64,000 nucleotides of DNA from Hordeum vulgare subsp. vulgare (lineage: Eukaryota; Streptophyta; Magnoliopsida; Poales; Poaceae). The translations under genes were made by a program, and so were the position numbers. The notes under the pieces are model-generated. The model was not told the DNA's origin. It searched no databases and saw nothing but the letters and a program-made list of their open reading frames with translations. Positions 11,240 through 22,452 of the stretch are shown here, in pieces; the first letter of the stretch is position 1, and each line of letters begins with the position of its first letter. The stretch spans positions 335,647,948-335,711,947 of the forward strand of contig NC_058523.1 of the NCBI RefSeq assembly GCF_904849725.1, given 5' to 3'.

Positions 11240-12187
11240 ATGGTTAGACCAGCTGGCCGCCCGCGTGCCCCTGCCAACGATGCACCACCCCCGCCTCCTG
11301 AGTATATGGCGGGGATGATCCAATAGTTTGAGCTGAACCGCCAGTTTGTGCAAGGGCTCATGGATCAGTTCCAAAGGCCGAACATGAACCAACCGCAAGG
11401 CGTGACACTGCAAGACTTCTGCCGTCTCAACCCTGCGTTCTACCGCAGCTCAACTCAGCCTCTTGATGCTGATGACTGGCTCTGTGACATTTCTTATGAG
11501 CTGGAGTCTGCCAATGTGCCCCTGGTGAGCTATGTCAACTTTGCCGCCTACTTTCTGAAGGGTCCCGCTGCTCAATGGTGGGACAGCCACAGGCGCTCTC
11601 AGCCCGATGGAACTATCATCACTTGGGCAGAGTTCAAGGCTGCTTTCCGTGCTCGATACATTCCCCACGGAATCATGGACCGGAAGAAGCGTGAGTTCCG
11701 CAACTTGGTCCAGGGCAACAAGACTGTGGATGCTTATCAGCGGGAATTTCTGGAATTATCTCGCTATGCTGAAGAAGACATTGCGACTGATGCACGTAGG
11801 CAGGAGAAGTTCCGTGAAGGCCTCCACCCTGATATCAAGCTGACACTCCTCGTTCAGGACTATGCTAATTTCGCCACCCTGGTGAACAAGGCTATTCAGG
11901 TTGAGACTGGTCTGCAGGAATACAAAGATAGCAGCAAGCGCAACCATGACATGGGCTCATCTTCGGGCTCATCTGCACAGAAGCGGAAGATCTGGATTCC
12001 CAACAACATGTACCATGCACCTGGTCCTACTCCGAGGCCGTCCTATGCTGCACCTCGCCTGCCCCCTCCACCACCTAGGCAGCCGAGGCTTCGAGCTTCA
12101 CCGCCTCGAGTTCCTCCTTCTCGTCCTGAGGACGGGTTGTGCTTCAAGTGTGGCCGTCCATGTCACCGTGCTAGAGACTGCAGGTAG
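11240..12187 (+). pseudogene. gypsy gag (two in-frame stops)
   Basis: The likely start is ATG 11240 (ACAGGATGGTT). The frame meets TAG at 11324-11326, then is open to TAG 12185-12187. The retrotransposon gag domain shows 'AAYFLKGPAAQWWDS' and 'WAEFKAAFRARYIP', followed by a Pro/Ser-rich linker and a CCHC knuckle (CFKCGRPCHRARDC) at the C-terminus. Gag and protease share one frame; without the TAG at 12185 they would be a single polyprotein, as is usual in chromoviruses. The first stop probably arose from a Gln codon (C to T). The gag product of this copy is truncated to 28 residues unless translation restarts. Confidence 0.9.
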
Positions 12188-15100
12188 AATCCGAATCAGC
12201 TGACACTTTCCGCAACTAGCAGTGGCAAGAACCAGAACCGCAACTTCAACGCTAAGCCTGCTTATGTTCGTGGTCAGGCCAACAACATTGATATGGGTCA
12301 AGCTCAAGACCAGCCTGCTACCGTGATGGGTACACTTCTCGTTAACTCAGTACCTGCTTCTGTATTGTTTGATACAGGAGCATCGCATTCCTTTATGTCG
12401 GAAAGTTTTGCATACATGCATGACATTAGGAGCGAAGAGATGAACATCCCGATAGTGGTAAACACCCCTGGGGGCGAATGCCGAACCTCTGTGGTTTGCC
12501 CCCATGTTCCAGTTGAAATTGAAGGATTAGAATTCCTTGCCAACCCCATCCTACTAAAGTCATCCAACATTGATCTCATATTGGGGATGGACTGGTTGAA
12601 AGCTCATACGGCATCGATCGTTTGTACCACCAAAACCGTCCACCTCCTACACCCTTCAGATGAACTAGTAAGCTATCATGCTCATCTCGTCCGTAATGCC
12701 GAGGCACGGCTGTATGCTTTGAATGCATTAAATGCGTCGCCTCTTGAAGGGATTGAAAACATTCCAGTGGTCCGAGAATTTCAAGATTTCTTTCCAGAAG
12801 AACTTCCGGGGATTCCCCCTGCTCGAGCTATCAAGTTTGTCATTGACTTGGTACCCGGTACCACTCCTATTGCCAAGCGTCCTTATAAAATGCCACCACA
12901 TGAACTCCTTGAACTTAAGAAAGAAATTGACAACTCGCTCCGTCTGGGTTTCATCCGTCCGAGTTCCTCTGCTTGGGGAGCACCTTCTCGCTTTGTTAAG
13001 AAGAAGGATGGGACAAATCGATTGGTTCAAGACTATCGTCCTATCAACCAGGCCACTATTTAGAACAAATATCCTCTCCCTCGGATAAATGATTTGTATG
13101 ATCAACTTGCTGGTTCCACCGTTTTCTCTAAGCTCGACTTGAGATTGGGATACCACCAGATCCGTGTTCACAAGGAGGATATTCCAAAGACCGCCTTTGT
13201 TACTCGATATGGATCATACGAGTACACCGTCATGTCCTTCGGCTTAACCAATGCATCGGCAACCTTCTCTCGATTGATGAATTATATATTCATGGACTAC
13301 CTCGATAAATTTGTCGTGGTATATCTGGATGATATTCTGGTCTTTCGAAGAACAAAGAAGAGCATGCTGAACATCTTCGTCTTGTACTGGATAAGCTTCG
13401 GGAGCATAAACTCTATGCGAAGTATTCCAAATGTGAGTTCTGGCTAGACGAAGTGACTTACCTTGGTCATGTGATTTCCAAGGATGGTATTGCGGTCAAC
13501 CCCGAATGAATTCAAGCTATTCTTGACTGGACTCCCCCGAAGAATGTCAAGCAAGTCAGAAGTTTTCTCGGACTCGCCAGCTATTGCCGTCGATTCGTCG
13601 AGAACTTCTCCAAGATTGCGAAGCCCTTAACCAACCTGCTTCACAAAGGTGTTAAGTATGAATGGACTAATAAATGTCAGGAAAGTTTTCAGGCGCTCAA
13701 GGACAAACTGACGTCCGCTCTAGTACTTGCTCCTCCAGATACGAAAAGGGATTTCGTCATATACTATGATGCTTCTCGTCAAGGAATAGGTTGTGTCCTA
13801 ATGCAGGATCGCAAGGTGATCGCTTATGCTTCACGTCAACTACGTGCTCATGAAGAGAACTACCCAGTTCATGATCTCGAGCTTGCCGCAGTCAATCATG
13901 CATTGAAGGAATGGCGACAATACCTTGTCGGTAATCGTTGTGAAATCTACACCGACCATCAAAGTCTGAAGTACTTGTTCACTAAACCGGAGCTGAACCT
14001 GCGTCAACAAAGATGGATGGAGCGTATAGCAGATTTTGACTGTAGTATATCTTATACCCCTGGAAAGGCTAATGTAATGGCTGATGCCTTGAGTCGCAAG
14101 TCATACTGGAACCACCTCCAGGTTCATCAGGTTCACGATTGTCTGCAAGAGGAATTCCGTAAGCTGAACCTCCACATTGTTCCTCAGGGTTACCTTGTTC
14201 CCCCTCCGGAAGAGTGTCAAAAGATGAACCTTCGTGTTGTTAATCAGGGTTCCCTCAGTAACCTAGTGGTTGAACCAGATCTTGTGAACTCCATAAAGAA
14301 TCTGCAAGACTTTGACGATGATGTCGACAGGATTAAGAGCTATATTGCGAAGGGTAAACCCTCCTTTTTCACTGTTGATGAAGGTGGCGCCTTGTATTTA
14401 AAGGGTCGCCTATTCGTCCCAAATAAGAAGGAAAATCTCAGGATGACTGGGAAGGTGATGGAAGAAGCTCATGACACACCATTTTCTATTCACCCTGGTA
14501 GTACCAAGATGTACCAAGACATCCGGCAAAGATTCTGGTGGCCCAATATGAAACAAGACATTGCATGCTATGTGGCAGAATGTGATATATGTCGGCGTAT
14601 CAAAGCAGAACACCAAAAGCCTGCTGGAACTCTGCAGCCTATCTCTATTCCTGAGTGGAAATGGGACCATGTTGAAATGGACTTTGTCACTGGTTTTCCC
14701 AGATCTCAGAAAGGTAATGATGCTATTCTTGTCATCATTGATCGACTGTCCAAAGTTGCACATTTCCTGGCCGTCAAAGAAACGATTAATGCTAGTCAGC
14801 TGGCAGATCTTTATATGTCAAGAGTTGTTTCACTTCACGGTATTCCGTTGGTAATCAGTTCGGACCGTGGCAGCTTGTTCACTTCAAAATTCTGGGAAAG
14901 TTTTCAGAAGGCTATGGGGACTCATCTGTCCTTCAGCACTGCATTTCATCCTCAATCCCAGGGACAAGTTGAACGAGTCAACCAAATTCTCGAGGACATG
15001 CTTCGAGCTTTTGTCATTTCTTTCGGTAAGAAACGGGAGGAATCTCTCCCGTATGCCGAGTTCTCTTACAACAATAGCTATCAATCTAGTCTGAAGATGG

Positions 15101-15726
15101 CCCCTTTCGAAGTATTGTATGGGCGAAGGTGTCGAACTCCTATGAATTGGTCAGAAACTGGGAAACGGTCACTCTTCGGTCCGGATATTATTCAACATGC
15201 CGAAGATCAAGTCCGCATTATTCATGAGAATCTGAAGGCTGCTCAGTCTTGTCAGAAGAGTCAGTATGACCGTCATCATCAAGATATGGTCTATCAACCT
15301 GGCGAAAAGGCTTATCTTCGTGTCACACCAATGAGAGGTGCACACCGTTTCAGAATCAAGGGCAAGTTAGCTCCTCGTTATATTGGTCCTTTCACTGTTC
15401 TCGAAAGGCGTGGAAGAGTGGCTTATCAATTGGAACTGCCGGCGAACCTTTCTCAGGTTCACGATGTCTTCCATGTTTCTCAGCTCCGTCGCTGCTTCAA
15501 GGACCCTATTCGAGCAGTGGATCACGATATGCTTGAGCTACATCAGGACCTCTCTTATAAAGAGCATCCGGTCCGCATTCTCAACCAAGCTGAACGTAAG
15601 ACTCGTCGCAAGGTCACCAAGTTCCTTAAGGTGCAGTGGTCAAATCACTCTGAAGATGAAGCCACTTGGGAACGCGAGGATCATCTTCGTGATGAATACC
15701 CCGGGCTTTTTCCCTCTACCTCTTAA
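12188..15726 (+). pseudogene. gypsy pol: protease, RT, RNase H, integrase, chromodomain-like tail
   Basis: The protease has DTGASHSF near 12370. The RT runs from about 12780 ('RPYKMPPHE', 'WGAPSRFVKKKDG') to YLDD at about 13321. RNase H starts near 13760 and includes 'YTDHQSLKYLF'. The integrase has the HHCC zinc-binding region (about 14490-14600), DDE residues ('MDFVTGFP', 'SSDRGSLFTS', 'HPQSQGQVERVN'), and ends with the chromodomain-like segment. Lesions: TAG at 13061-13063, a one-base loss near 13346-13347 after the YLDD motif that shifts the frame, and TGA at 13507-13509 (from CGA Arg). From 13510 to 15726 the frame is open, so RNase H and integrase are still uninterrupted. Confidence 0.93.
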
Positions 15727-15749
15727 TTCTCGGGACGAGAATTCTTGTT

Positions 15750-15762
15750 AGTAGGGGAGAAT
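15750..15762 (+). other. Polypurine tract of the gypsy element
   Basis: AGTAGGGGAGAAT directly precedes the LTR start TGTGACATCC. Confidence 0.85.
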
Positions 15763-18700
15763 TGTGACATCCTCGACTTTTGCTACAGTAAATATTGTAA
15801 TTAAGCTACAGTGATCACCCGCAAATGATGCCACATCATCGAGAATTACCGTCGATGACCCGCATTGAATTTCTATCTGGATTCAGAAATTGAAAACAAA
15901 AGATAATTATATTTATAAATTCATATTAACTATTAAACAAAGAAAGTATTAAAAATAATAATGATAAAATAAAGAAAATAAATTAAAAAGAAAAAAAGAA
16001 ATTAGAAAGAAGAAATAATAGAAAAGGAAAAGCAAAAAAAAAGGAAAAGGAACCCCCACCCCCTGGCCCAACTTGGCCTAGAGGCCCAGCCGGCCAGGCC
16101 ACAACCCCCCCCCCCGGAGGGAAACCCTAGCGAACCCCCTGGCTCCCCTCGCTCCCCTTAGCCTCCGCCAGTCCCCCTCCCGCTCGCCTCCCACCCCGCC
16201 GCCAACTCCCCTCATGGCCCCCCCACCGACAGAAACCCCCACGCGTCCCCCTCCTCTCGGCTCTCTCGTCAGCCTCCCAACCTCCCCACGACAGAGCCCC
16301 CCCCCACCGAGCCGAGCCCCACCCCAGGACCGAGACCCCCCAGCCACCGGCAACCGCACCGGTCGCCGGCAACCGCACCAGCCGCCGTCCTGGGGGTCCC
16401 GTCGCCCCTCTCTCTCCCGCAACCCCCATCACCTCCCCTCGGCTCCTCTCCCTCCTAGGAGCCCCAGATCGGCCCCTGGCACGAACCCCTCCCCCACGGT
16501 CCCATCTCCACCACGACCGGCCGCCCCCACCCTTCAACTCCGGCGACAACCACCACCCCGGCGACCCCCACCTCGTCGGCCGGGCCTCTTCCTCACCGAC
16601 CGGCTCTTTCGATTCCCCCGTGGGCCAAGGCACCCCTTGGTCACCCAGTCGGCCGAGCTCCTCCTCGCCATCCGGCCGGTCTCGACCTCCCGGCGACCCA
16701 CCTCGCCGGATCCGTCATCACCACCTCCGGGAACGCCCCCACGCCGTCCCCCCCCACCTCCGGATCCGTTAACAGAGAGAGAGATGAGAGTGCTAAGGGT
16801 TAAATGAAAATAAAACAAAATATGTATTAGATGCCGTATGTATGTATGTATGTATGAGATGCGCTGTATGTATTTGCGTATATAAATATTTGGAGGAATA
16901 CGATATTTACATGATCATGTATCTGTGAATAAAATCGAGTATTTGGCCTAAGGTCACTTACCGGTGGGGCCAACGCACCCGCTGTCTATGACAGGGAGGC
17001 CCCACGCGATAATTAAAATAAATAAAAATAATGTTAATGTTTTTATTAAATAAATAAATAGATATATTAGTTAAATTAATTAATTGGATAATTAGAATAA
17101 TTAAAGTATGACACGTGGGTCCCCCACTAAATTAATCTGATTAATTAATATTTAATCTTAATTAAAACTTGTGCCTATGACGTTCGGAACCCGTTGGTCA
17201 GTTGACCAGTCAACTGTTGATGTCAGCATGACATCATGCTGATTTCGTAATAGCTTTTTATTAAATCTTTTAGATCTGTTTTTAATTCCTAATTATTAAA
17301 TAAAACATTAAAAAATTGATATTAAATAATCCATAAGTCAGATCAAAATATTTTCAACATGAAAGTTGATCAGCAGAACGAGACGAACCTGGATACACGG
17401 CCCGTTCGTGTGTCACGCGTACTTAGCATAGCAAACATGGAACCTTTCCATCGTTTCCAGTATAACCGGTAGTAGCCCGAGACCCGGAAAATATCGTCAG
17501 ATATTCTTCCGACCCGTCTATGACGGATGTTGCAGCGTTATCTCATGTCTAGCCTGCATCTTGCCATGTCATGCTTTGTGTTGCATCGGTGCTATTATTT
17601 ATTATTTCTTCCCCCTCTTCTTACCGGTAGACCCCGAGACTGACGCTGCTGCCGGGTACATCTACGACCTTGCCGATCAGTCCTTTGCCGCAGAGCAGCA
17701 AGGCAAGCAAACCCCCCTTGATCATTCCTATATCGCCTATGTCTTTCTTCCTACTGCTTGCATTAGTATTTTGCTACTGTTGTAGTTAGCTCCTATATCT
17801 GATGCATAGCCTATTTTTGATGAACTGCTACTTTCAGTCCTGTACCTTTAAAATGCCTAGTATAGGTGGAGCAGTCATCCCCTCTGACCCCGTAGTTCAG
17901 TTGCCCCGCTTGTTTTCAAATCTCGATCTCTGATCGACGAGCCAGACCCGACACAGCACATACACCCCCTTCGTTGTACGACGCTATAGGGATACTATCG
18001 GGTACCGAGAGTGACACCTCGCTAAGTACTCCTGATAATATCTGTGTAGTATAGCTAGTCGGTCGTGGTTATCGAGGGTGATTCCTTTTTCACCATTCCC
18101 GATGACGCCTCTGTCGTACAACCCCGCAAGTGTGGGACCCCCGAGGGTGATTCCTCTAAGCCCACCTTGACGGGTACATCGTTCGGAATCCAACGAGGGT
18201 GATACCTCGGATTCCCCCCGATGTTACAACCACACAGTTACTAGACCAGGTTACTGGGATCATTGGTGATTAGTTGTAAGACGGGTGGATTCCCGTGAGA
18301 CTGTGTTGTTGGCCTAATTAAAATGTTAATGGATTTGGGTATCTGATCTGGGTTGGTCGGAGACCTTTTCGCACTAACCGCCTACGCGGGAAGAATTATG
18401 GGTACTCGGCGTCGCGGTATCAGCCGAAGCTTTTCAGATGCCATCAATGTAGCGGCGCGCGCCCGAGTGGTCCCGAGATGCATCGCGCTTGTGATTAAGG
18501 GATGCTAGGACTGACGTCGGCCGCCCACGCCACGTGCAGGAGCGCGAAAGGGGAACTGGGCCCATGGACCCTTTGTGCTTAGGAGTTAGACTGGCGGGCT
18601 GGCCTCTCTGATTAGTCTTAGGTGGGGCTGCGACGTGTCGATATTCCGAGGCCGGGCAGGACCCAGAAAAGTATGTCCGGCCAGAGTGTTATCGAGCGTG

Positions 18701-19554
18701 ACGGGACATGTGGTGCACCCCTACAGGGATGAAAATTAACTATTCGGATAGCTGTGTCCACGGTTATAGGACGACTTGGAGTTGTCCCCTGATCTTATAC
18801 AACTACAATTGTTACTTAACTGGAATTAGTTTGCCTCGGGATTGCTTCCTCGCAGGGAGTCGAGGGAGGATCTTTAGGCTTGACCTCACTTTAATATTGC
18901 TGCAACAATATGACTATTAATGTTTTACCCCTGTTCTACTCTCGTCTATTGCTGCAAGACCCTGAAGATGCTAGTCTTCGATAGGACTAGGCCTTCTCCC
19001 TCTATTCTCGCATTGCTGCAGTCAGTCCACATATAACCCCCATTTCTTTGATATTGATGCATAATTAGAATAGTTCTGATGTAAGACTTGCGAGTACTTT
19101 GGATGAGTACTCACCGCTGCTTTGCTCCCCCTCTTGTCCCCTCGATCCGTTTGCTGCGACCAGATGATGGAGCCCAGGAGATGGAGGTCCCCGCCGCCGA
19201 CGATTGCTACCCCGACGGTGCCTACTACTACGTGGAGGCCGCTGATGATCACGAGTAGTTAGGAGGTTCCCAGGCAGGAGGCCTCGCCTCGTTCGATCGT
19301 TGTATCTTTTGTGCTAGCCTTCTCTAAGGCACCCCATGTTTTATGTCTGTACTCAGATATTTGTTGCTTCCGCTGACTCATGTGTTTATCGAGCTTCCGT
19401 ATTCTAGGCCTTGCGGCCCCTGGCTTGTAATATGAAGCTGATGTTATTTTATTTGTGTCTAGAGTTGTGTTGTGATATCTTCCCGTGAGTCCTTGGGTTT
19501 GATCGTACGCATTTGCGTGTATGGTTAGCGTACGATTAAATCGATGGTGTCACA
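15763..19554 (+). repeat. 3' LTR of the gypsy element (3792 bp)
   Basis: It starts TGTGACA and ends TGTCACA. Only its last 891 bases can be checked against the 5' LTR. It holds an AT-rich stretch (15880-16040), a C-rich low-complexity block (16050-16770) and AT-rich repeats around 17020-17340. Long ORFs on both strands of the C-rich block are compositional artefacts. The length is unusual but not unknown for Tekay-type LTRs in grasses. I cannot exclude a small nested insertion in the part with no partner in the window. Confidence 0.85.
16836..16857. repeat. (GTAT)n microsatellite in the gypsy LTR
   Basis: About five perfect GTAT units in a row after the C-rich block. Confidence 0.8.
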
Positions 19555-19797
19555 AAACACTTTACAAAAATGTGGTTTTTCACCAATATTAATCATGATT
19601 TATTTAGTACAACTTGAACATTTTAGTTTGGATGTTTAAAAACTTTTATTGTTTGACTTTATTTTAACTTTGAATTTGAATCGGTTTTGAACTAACGTAA
19701 GATTAACAACAGTAACCATAGTGACATGGCATCACTATCAGGAAACTACTGTAGCTTAATTACAGAGATCACTATAGCAAAAGCTGAGGATGTCACA
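19555..19797 (-). repeat. LTR fragment of a related gypsy family, inverted
   Basis: Read on the - strand from 19797 it begins TGTGACATCCTCAGCTTTTG, close to the start of the neighbouring LTR (TGTGACATCCTCGACTTTTG), and both continue with a shared 'TAATTAAGCTACAGT'. It is therefore the 5' tip of a related LTR in opposite orientation. The 3' LTR of the main gypsy element abuts it, so that element inserted into this older LTR. Confidence 0.75.
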
Positions 19798-20185
19798 CCA
19801 TACGGGATCAAGTTTCAAAGATCTTGTCGCGAAGAATCCAACGGTAAAGATGGATCTCAATCCCGTCGCGTGGTTTGAATGATATGACCCTTTTTAAATT
19901 CAAAAAACCAAAATAAATGCATGTGAAGTTGTTTTTTCAAACCGAACTAAAGAATGTGAACACATTTAATGCTAATAGCAACATGCACTTGCAGACAAAA
20001 AACAACACATGCATGACTCTGAAGGACGGTCGCTCGTTTCTTTCAAAAAATGCGCGTGCACTTTTGTGCATTTTCGAAAAAAGGCAAGGGGGAAAGAACA
20101 AGGTGCAGGTTAACGGGCGACCTTTTCGGGATTGGATGCAAGCCCGACATGAAAAACACCTTGGCCGCCTTGGTTCCTACACAAA
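19798..20185. other. Intergenic, nothing recognised
   Basis: No ORF, repeat or TE terminus that I can support. It is single-copy looking sequence between the TE cluster and the gene island. Confidence 0.5.
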
Positions 20186-20730
20186 TAGGGATGGCAATGG
20201 GTACTGATGACCCGCATACCTATGGATAATAACTCTATTAGGATAAGGGTATGGATCAAAAAGATACCCATCGGTATATAATTGAGAAAATTTAAGACCC
20301 ATCAAGTATAGTGGAAACGAGTATGATTTAGTATAATCCATACCCGTGTATTCATGCACCCGCGTATAAAATAAAAAATAAGTCTTAAATATTATTTATT
20401 CATATATTAAACGTATTATATGTACATAAATCCCGTCGCTAGCCCACATCTAGAATGTGTTGCTATTTACATGTATGAGTTGTTGTCATGAAGTGTTGTT
20501 ACATTATTATTATAGTGTGTTGTTTATGATTATATAATTCTCGAATTGATGTGTTGTAAATTTGGATAATTTTATCCATAGATATTCATTTACCCTGACG
20601 GGCGATGGGTATAGAAAAAAATTGTATCTTTTGATGGCTATGGGCATGAATGACGAATAAGGTTTGGATCGAAGGGTAAGGGTATGGGGTGGCTTCACCC
20701 TTACCTAAATCTGACGGCGTGCCATCTATA
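20186..20730. mobile_element. Possible hAT-like non-autonomous element
   Basis: The left end is TAGGGATGGCA. The right end, read on the - strand, is TATAGATGGCA, an 8-of-11 match. The flanking octamers TACACAAA (20178-20185) and TAAACGAA (20731-20738) match at 6 of 8, as expected for an old hAT target duplication. The interior (545 bp) is AT-rich with repeated 'GGGTA' and 'GATGGGTA' motifs and no coding frame. The short imperfect termini make this tentative. Confidence 0.42.
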
Positions 20731-20880
20731 TAAACGAATCTCCATATACATAATCGAACTAATTAGCAACTCTGAAACAAAAATGCAGCGGTTTGGACTT
20801 TGGAGCTGTGCTCGGTTCGGACTGTCAAGAGACCGTGGTGTAGTAGGAAACAGAAATGCAGATCGTTGCGTTGCGTTGCG

Positions 20881-20888
20881 GCGCGAAA
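20881..20888 (-). promoter_or_regulatory. E2F-type site upstream of the cyclin gene
   Basis: GCGCGAAA on + is TTTCGCGC on -, a perfect fit to the E2F consensus TTTSSCGC. It lies about 105 bp upstream of the TATA box and 216 bp upstream of the first cyclin ATG. E2F sites are known in promoters of cell-cycle genes; function here is inferred. Confidence 0.5.
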
Positions 20889-20985
20889 AAAGAAGAAGAC
20901 AGGAAACTTTCTCCCTCTCCTATTCCTCGTTACCTCGTATGAGTCGGACGCGATCCAGTTGGCGGAAGAAATGGACCGGGGAACT

Positions 20986-20993
20986 TATATATA
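20986..20993 (+). promoter_or_regulatory. TATA box of the cyclin gene
   Basis: TATATATA in 'CTTATATATACACATAG' lies 104 bp before the first ATG, which would give a short 5' UTR of about 75 nt. Confidence 0.7.
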
Positions 20994-21096
20994 CACATAG
21001 CGCATAGCGTTACAGAGGCCATCCCCCTCCTTCCTCCCACGCCACAACACCCAGCGCACCATCAACAATCCATCTCCCATCCCTACTCTCGGCGAG

Positions 21097-22236
21097 ATGA
21101 TGCAGTACGCCATGGATCCTTACCCGGACGCCTTTGCTCGACCTGCGCCTCCTGGCTTCTTCGGCGTCGGAGCCTGCGCTCGGACCGCTGCCGGCCCTGC
21201 TCGTCGACCTCCGCCTCCTGGCTTCTTCGGCGTCGGAGCCTGCGCTCGGGCCGCCGCCGGCCCTGCTCGTCGACCTCCGCCTCCCGGCTTCTTCGGCGTC
21301 GGATCTTGCGCCCGCCCGCCTCGCGACGTACCAGCTCGTCGACCTCCGCCTTCCGGTTTCTTCGGTGCCTGCCGTCCCAGGGTGCTCCCGCCAGCGCCGT
21401 GCGAGCTGCCCATGCCACCAAAGTTCTCAAAGCCCGCGGCGCCGGCACCAGCACCGGTCTCCTGCGTCGCCGCCGCCTCCACAAAGCGTCAGCGGCTGTG
21501 CCCTGACTACGAAAACGACATCCACTGCAACCTCCGGCTGAGAGAGAAGAACGCCGAGGAGCGGCCGCTACCGGACTACCTGAAGAAGGTGCAGCAAGAT
21601 CGGGTGAGCGAGTCAGAGCGCGCCTCCCTTGTCGGATGGATGGACAAGTTCGTCCGAGACCATGATCTTGCCGACGGCACTCTCCACCACGCCGTGGCCT
21701 ACGTGGACCGGGTCCTGTCGGTGCGTTCCCTGACGGCTGACAGCGGCTACGAGCTGCGCCTTCTGGGTGCAGCGGCCATCTTTGTCGCCGCCAAATACGA
21801 GGACCAGAGAGCCGTGTGGAAGCTGAAGGCCGATAAGATCGCCAGCTACGGCGAGTTCACCACGGGCAAGGAGGTGCTCGACATGGAGCGCGAGATGGTG
21901 GAGGCGCTCGGGTACCAGCTCGGCGGCCCCACGGCGCACACCTTCCTGGGCCACTTCATGAGGTACGCCGAGGAGGAGGACAAGACCAAGATACTGCCAT
22001 TGGCGACTCGCCTCGTTGATCAGTCTCTGCTCGACTACACGTGCGTCCGCATCTTGCCCTCCGTCGTGGCGGCGTCGGCGATTTTCCTCGCGAGATGGGC
22101 CCTGAATCCAGTCGTCGACCTGGCGTGGAACATGGAGCTGGAGGAGCTGACGGGGTACAACTGCTCCGACTTGACAGCCTGCGTCCTTGTTATGTGCGTC
22201 TTCTCGGGGTCGATCATCTGTAACCCTCGTTCTTGA
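21097..22236 (+). CDS. F-type cyclin, single exon, intact
   Basis: This 379-residue protein looks like the grass F-class (B-related) cyclins. Residues 1-105 are a Pro/Ala/Arg-rich region with four GFFG repeats. A basic stretch (TKRQRL, 129-134) precedes 'CPDYENDI', the conserved lead-in to the N-terminal cyclin box (about 138-275). The box has 'RASLVGWM' (175-182, the MRAIL-equivalent helix), 'KYED' (233-236) and 'DMEREM' (262-267). The C-terminal cyclin fold covers about 277-375. It would bind and activate a cyclin-dependent kinase; the exact role of F-type cyclins is poorly known. ATG 21097 and 21100 are in tandem, but ATG 21112 (ACGCCATGGAT) has the better start context, so the protein may begin at residue 6. 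No lesions. It is the only intact host gene I find. Confidence 0.9.
   Translation: MMQYAMDPYPDAFARPAPPGFFGVGACARTAAGPARRPPPPGFFGVGACARAAAGPARRPPPPGFFGVGSCARPPRDVPARRPPPSGFFGACRPRVLPPAPCELPMPPKFSKPAAPAPAPVSCVAAASTKRQRLCPDYENDIHCNLRLREKNAEERPLPDYLKKVQQDRVSESERASLVGWMDKFVRDHDLADGTLHHAVAYVDRVLSVRSLTADSGYELRLLGAAAIFVAAKYEDQRAVWKLKADKIASYGEFTTGKEVLDMEREMVEALGYQLGGPTAHTFLGHFMRYAEEEDKTKILPLATRLVDQSLLDYTCVRILPSVVAASAIFLARWALNPVVDLAWNMELEELTGYNCSDLTACVLVMCVFSGSIICNPRS
21148..21370 (+). repeat. Coding tandem repeat, 66-bp unit, in the cyclin N-terminus
   Basis: Units start at about 21148, 21214 and 21280, with a diverged partial fourth from 21349. Each encodes about 22 residues around PPGFFGVG.CAR. Units 1 and 2 differ at only a few bases, suggesting recent amplification by slippage or unequal exchange. 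The repeat keeps the reading frame. Confidence 0.9.
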
Positions 22237-22452
22237 TCATCGAGGAGACCAACCAAGACACAGCAGTTTTGTATAATCTTGTGGAACTTCCTTGTAATGT
22301 TCAATTCATGTATACGAGTATCGTCTGAGTTTTGTTACAAATTAAGTGTATAATTCTGTCAAAGTTCCTCGTAATGTTCATGTATGCTACTCTGAAATTA
22401 ATGCATGTATCGTCTAAGTTTTTTCATGCATGCGTGAACTGCTGATGAGTGC
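22237..22452 (+). other. Probable 3' UTR/downstream region of the cyclin gene
   Basis: AT-rich with a diverged internal duplication: 'CCTTGTAATGTTCA' near 22290 and 'CCTCGTAATGTTCATG' near 22367, each followed by a 'TATCGTCT(G/A)AGTTTT' stretch. No clear polyadenylation hexamer stands out. Confidence 0.4.

Larger units (their letters stand above)
1..19554 (+). mobile_element. Ty3/gypsy LTR retrotransposon, Tekay-like chromovirus (5' end outside window)
   Basis: The order is LTR, PBS, upstream ORF, gag, protease, RT, RNase H, integrase with a chromodomain-like tail, polypurine tract, LTR. This is the Ty3/gypsy order. The integrase tail (about 15580-15720, with 'VQWSNHSEDEATWERE') resembles the chromodomain of Tekay/Del chromoviruses. 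Bases 1-893 match 18664-19554, so the element is flanked by LTRs that begin TGTGACA and end TGTCACA. A complete copia element (1765-10716) sits inside. The gag-pol frame has several stops and one frameshift, so this copy cannot make its own proteins. By eye about 30 differences separate the two LTR segments over about 890 bp (roughly 3.5%), older than the copia insert. Confidence 0.9.

Noticed and set aside
16078..16818. ORFs of 94-197 codons on both strands
   Set aside because: Pro/Arg/Gly-rich products of a C-rich block inside an LTR; overlapping frames on both strands are all open because of composition.
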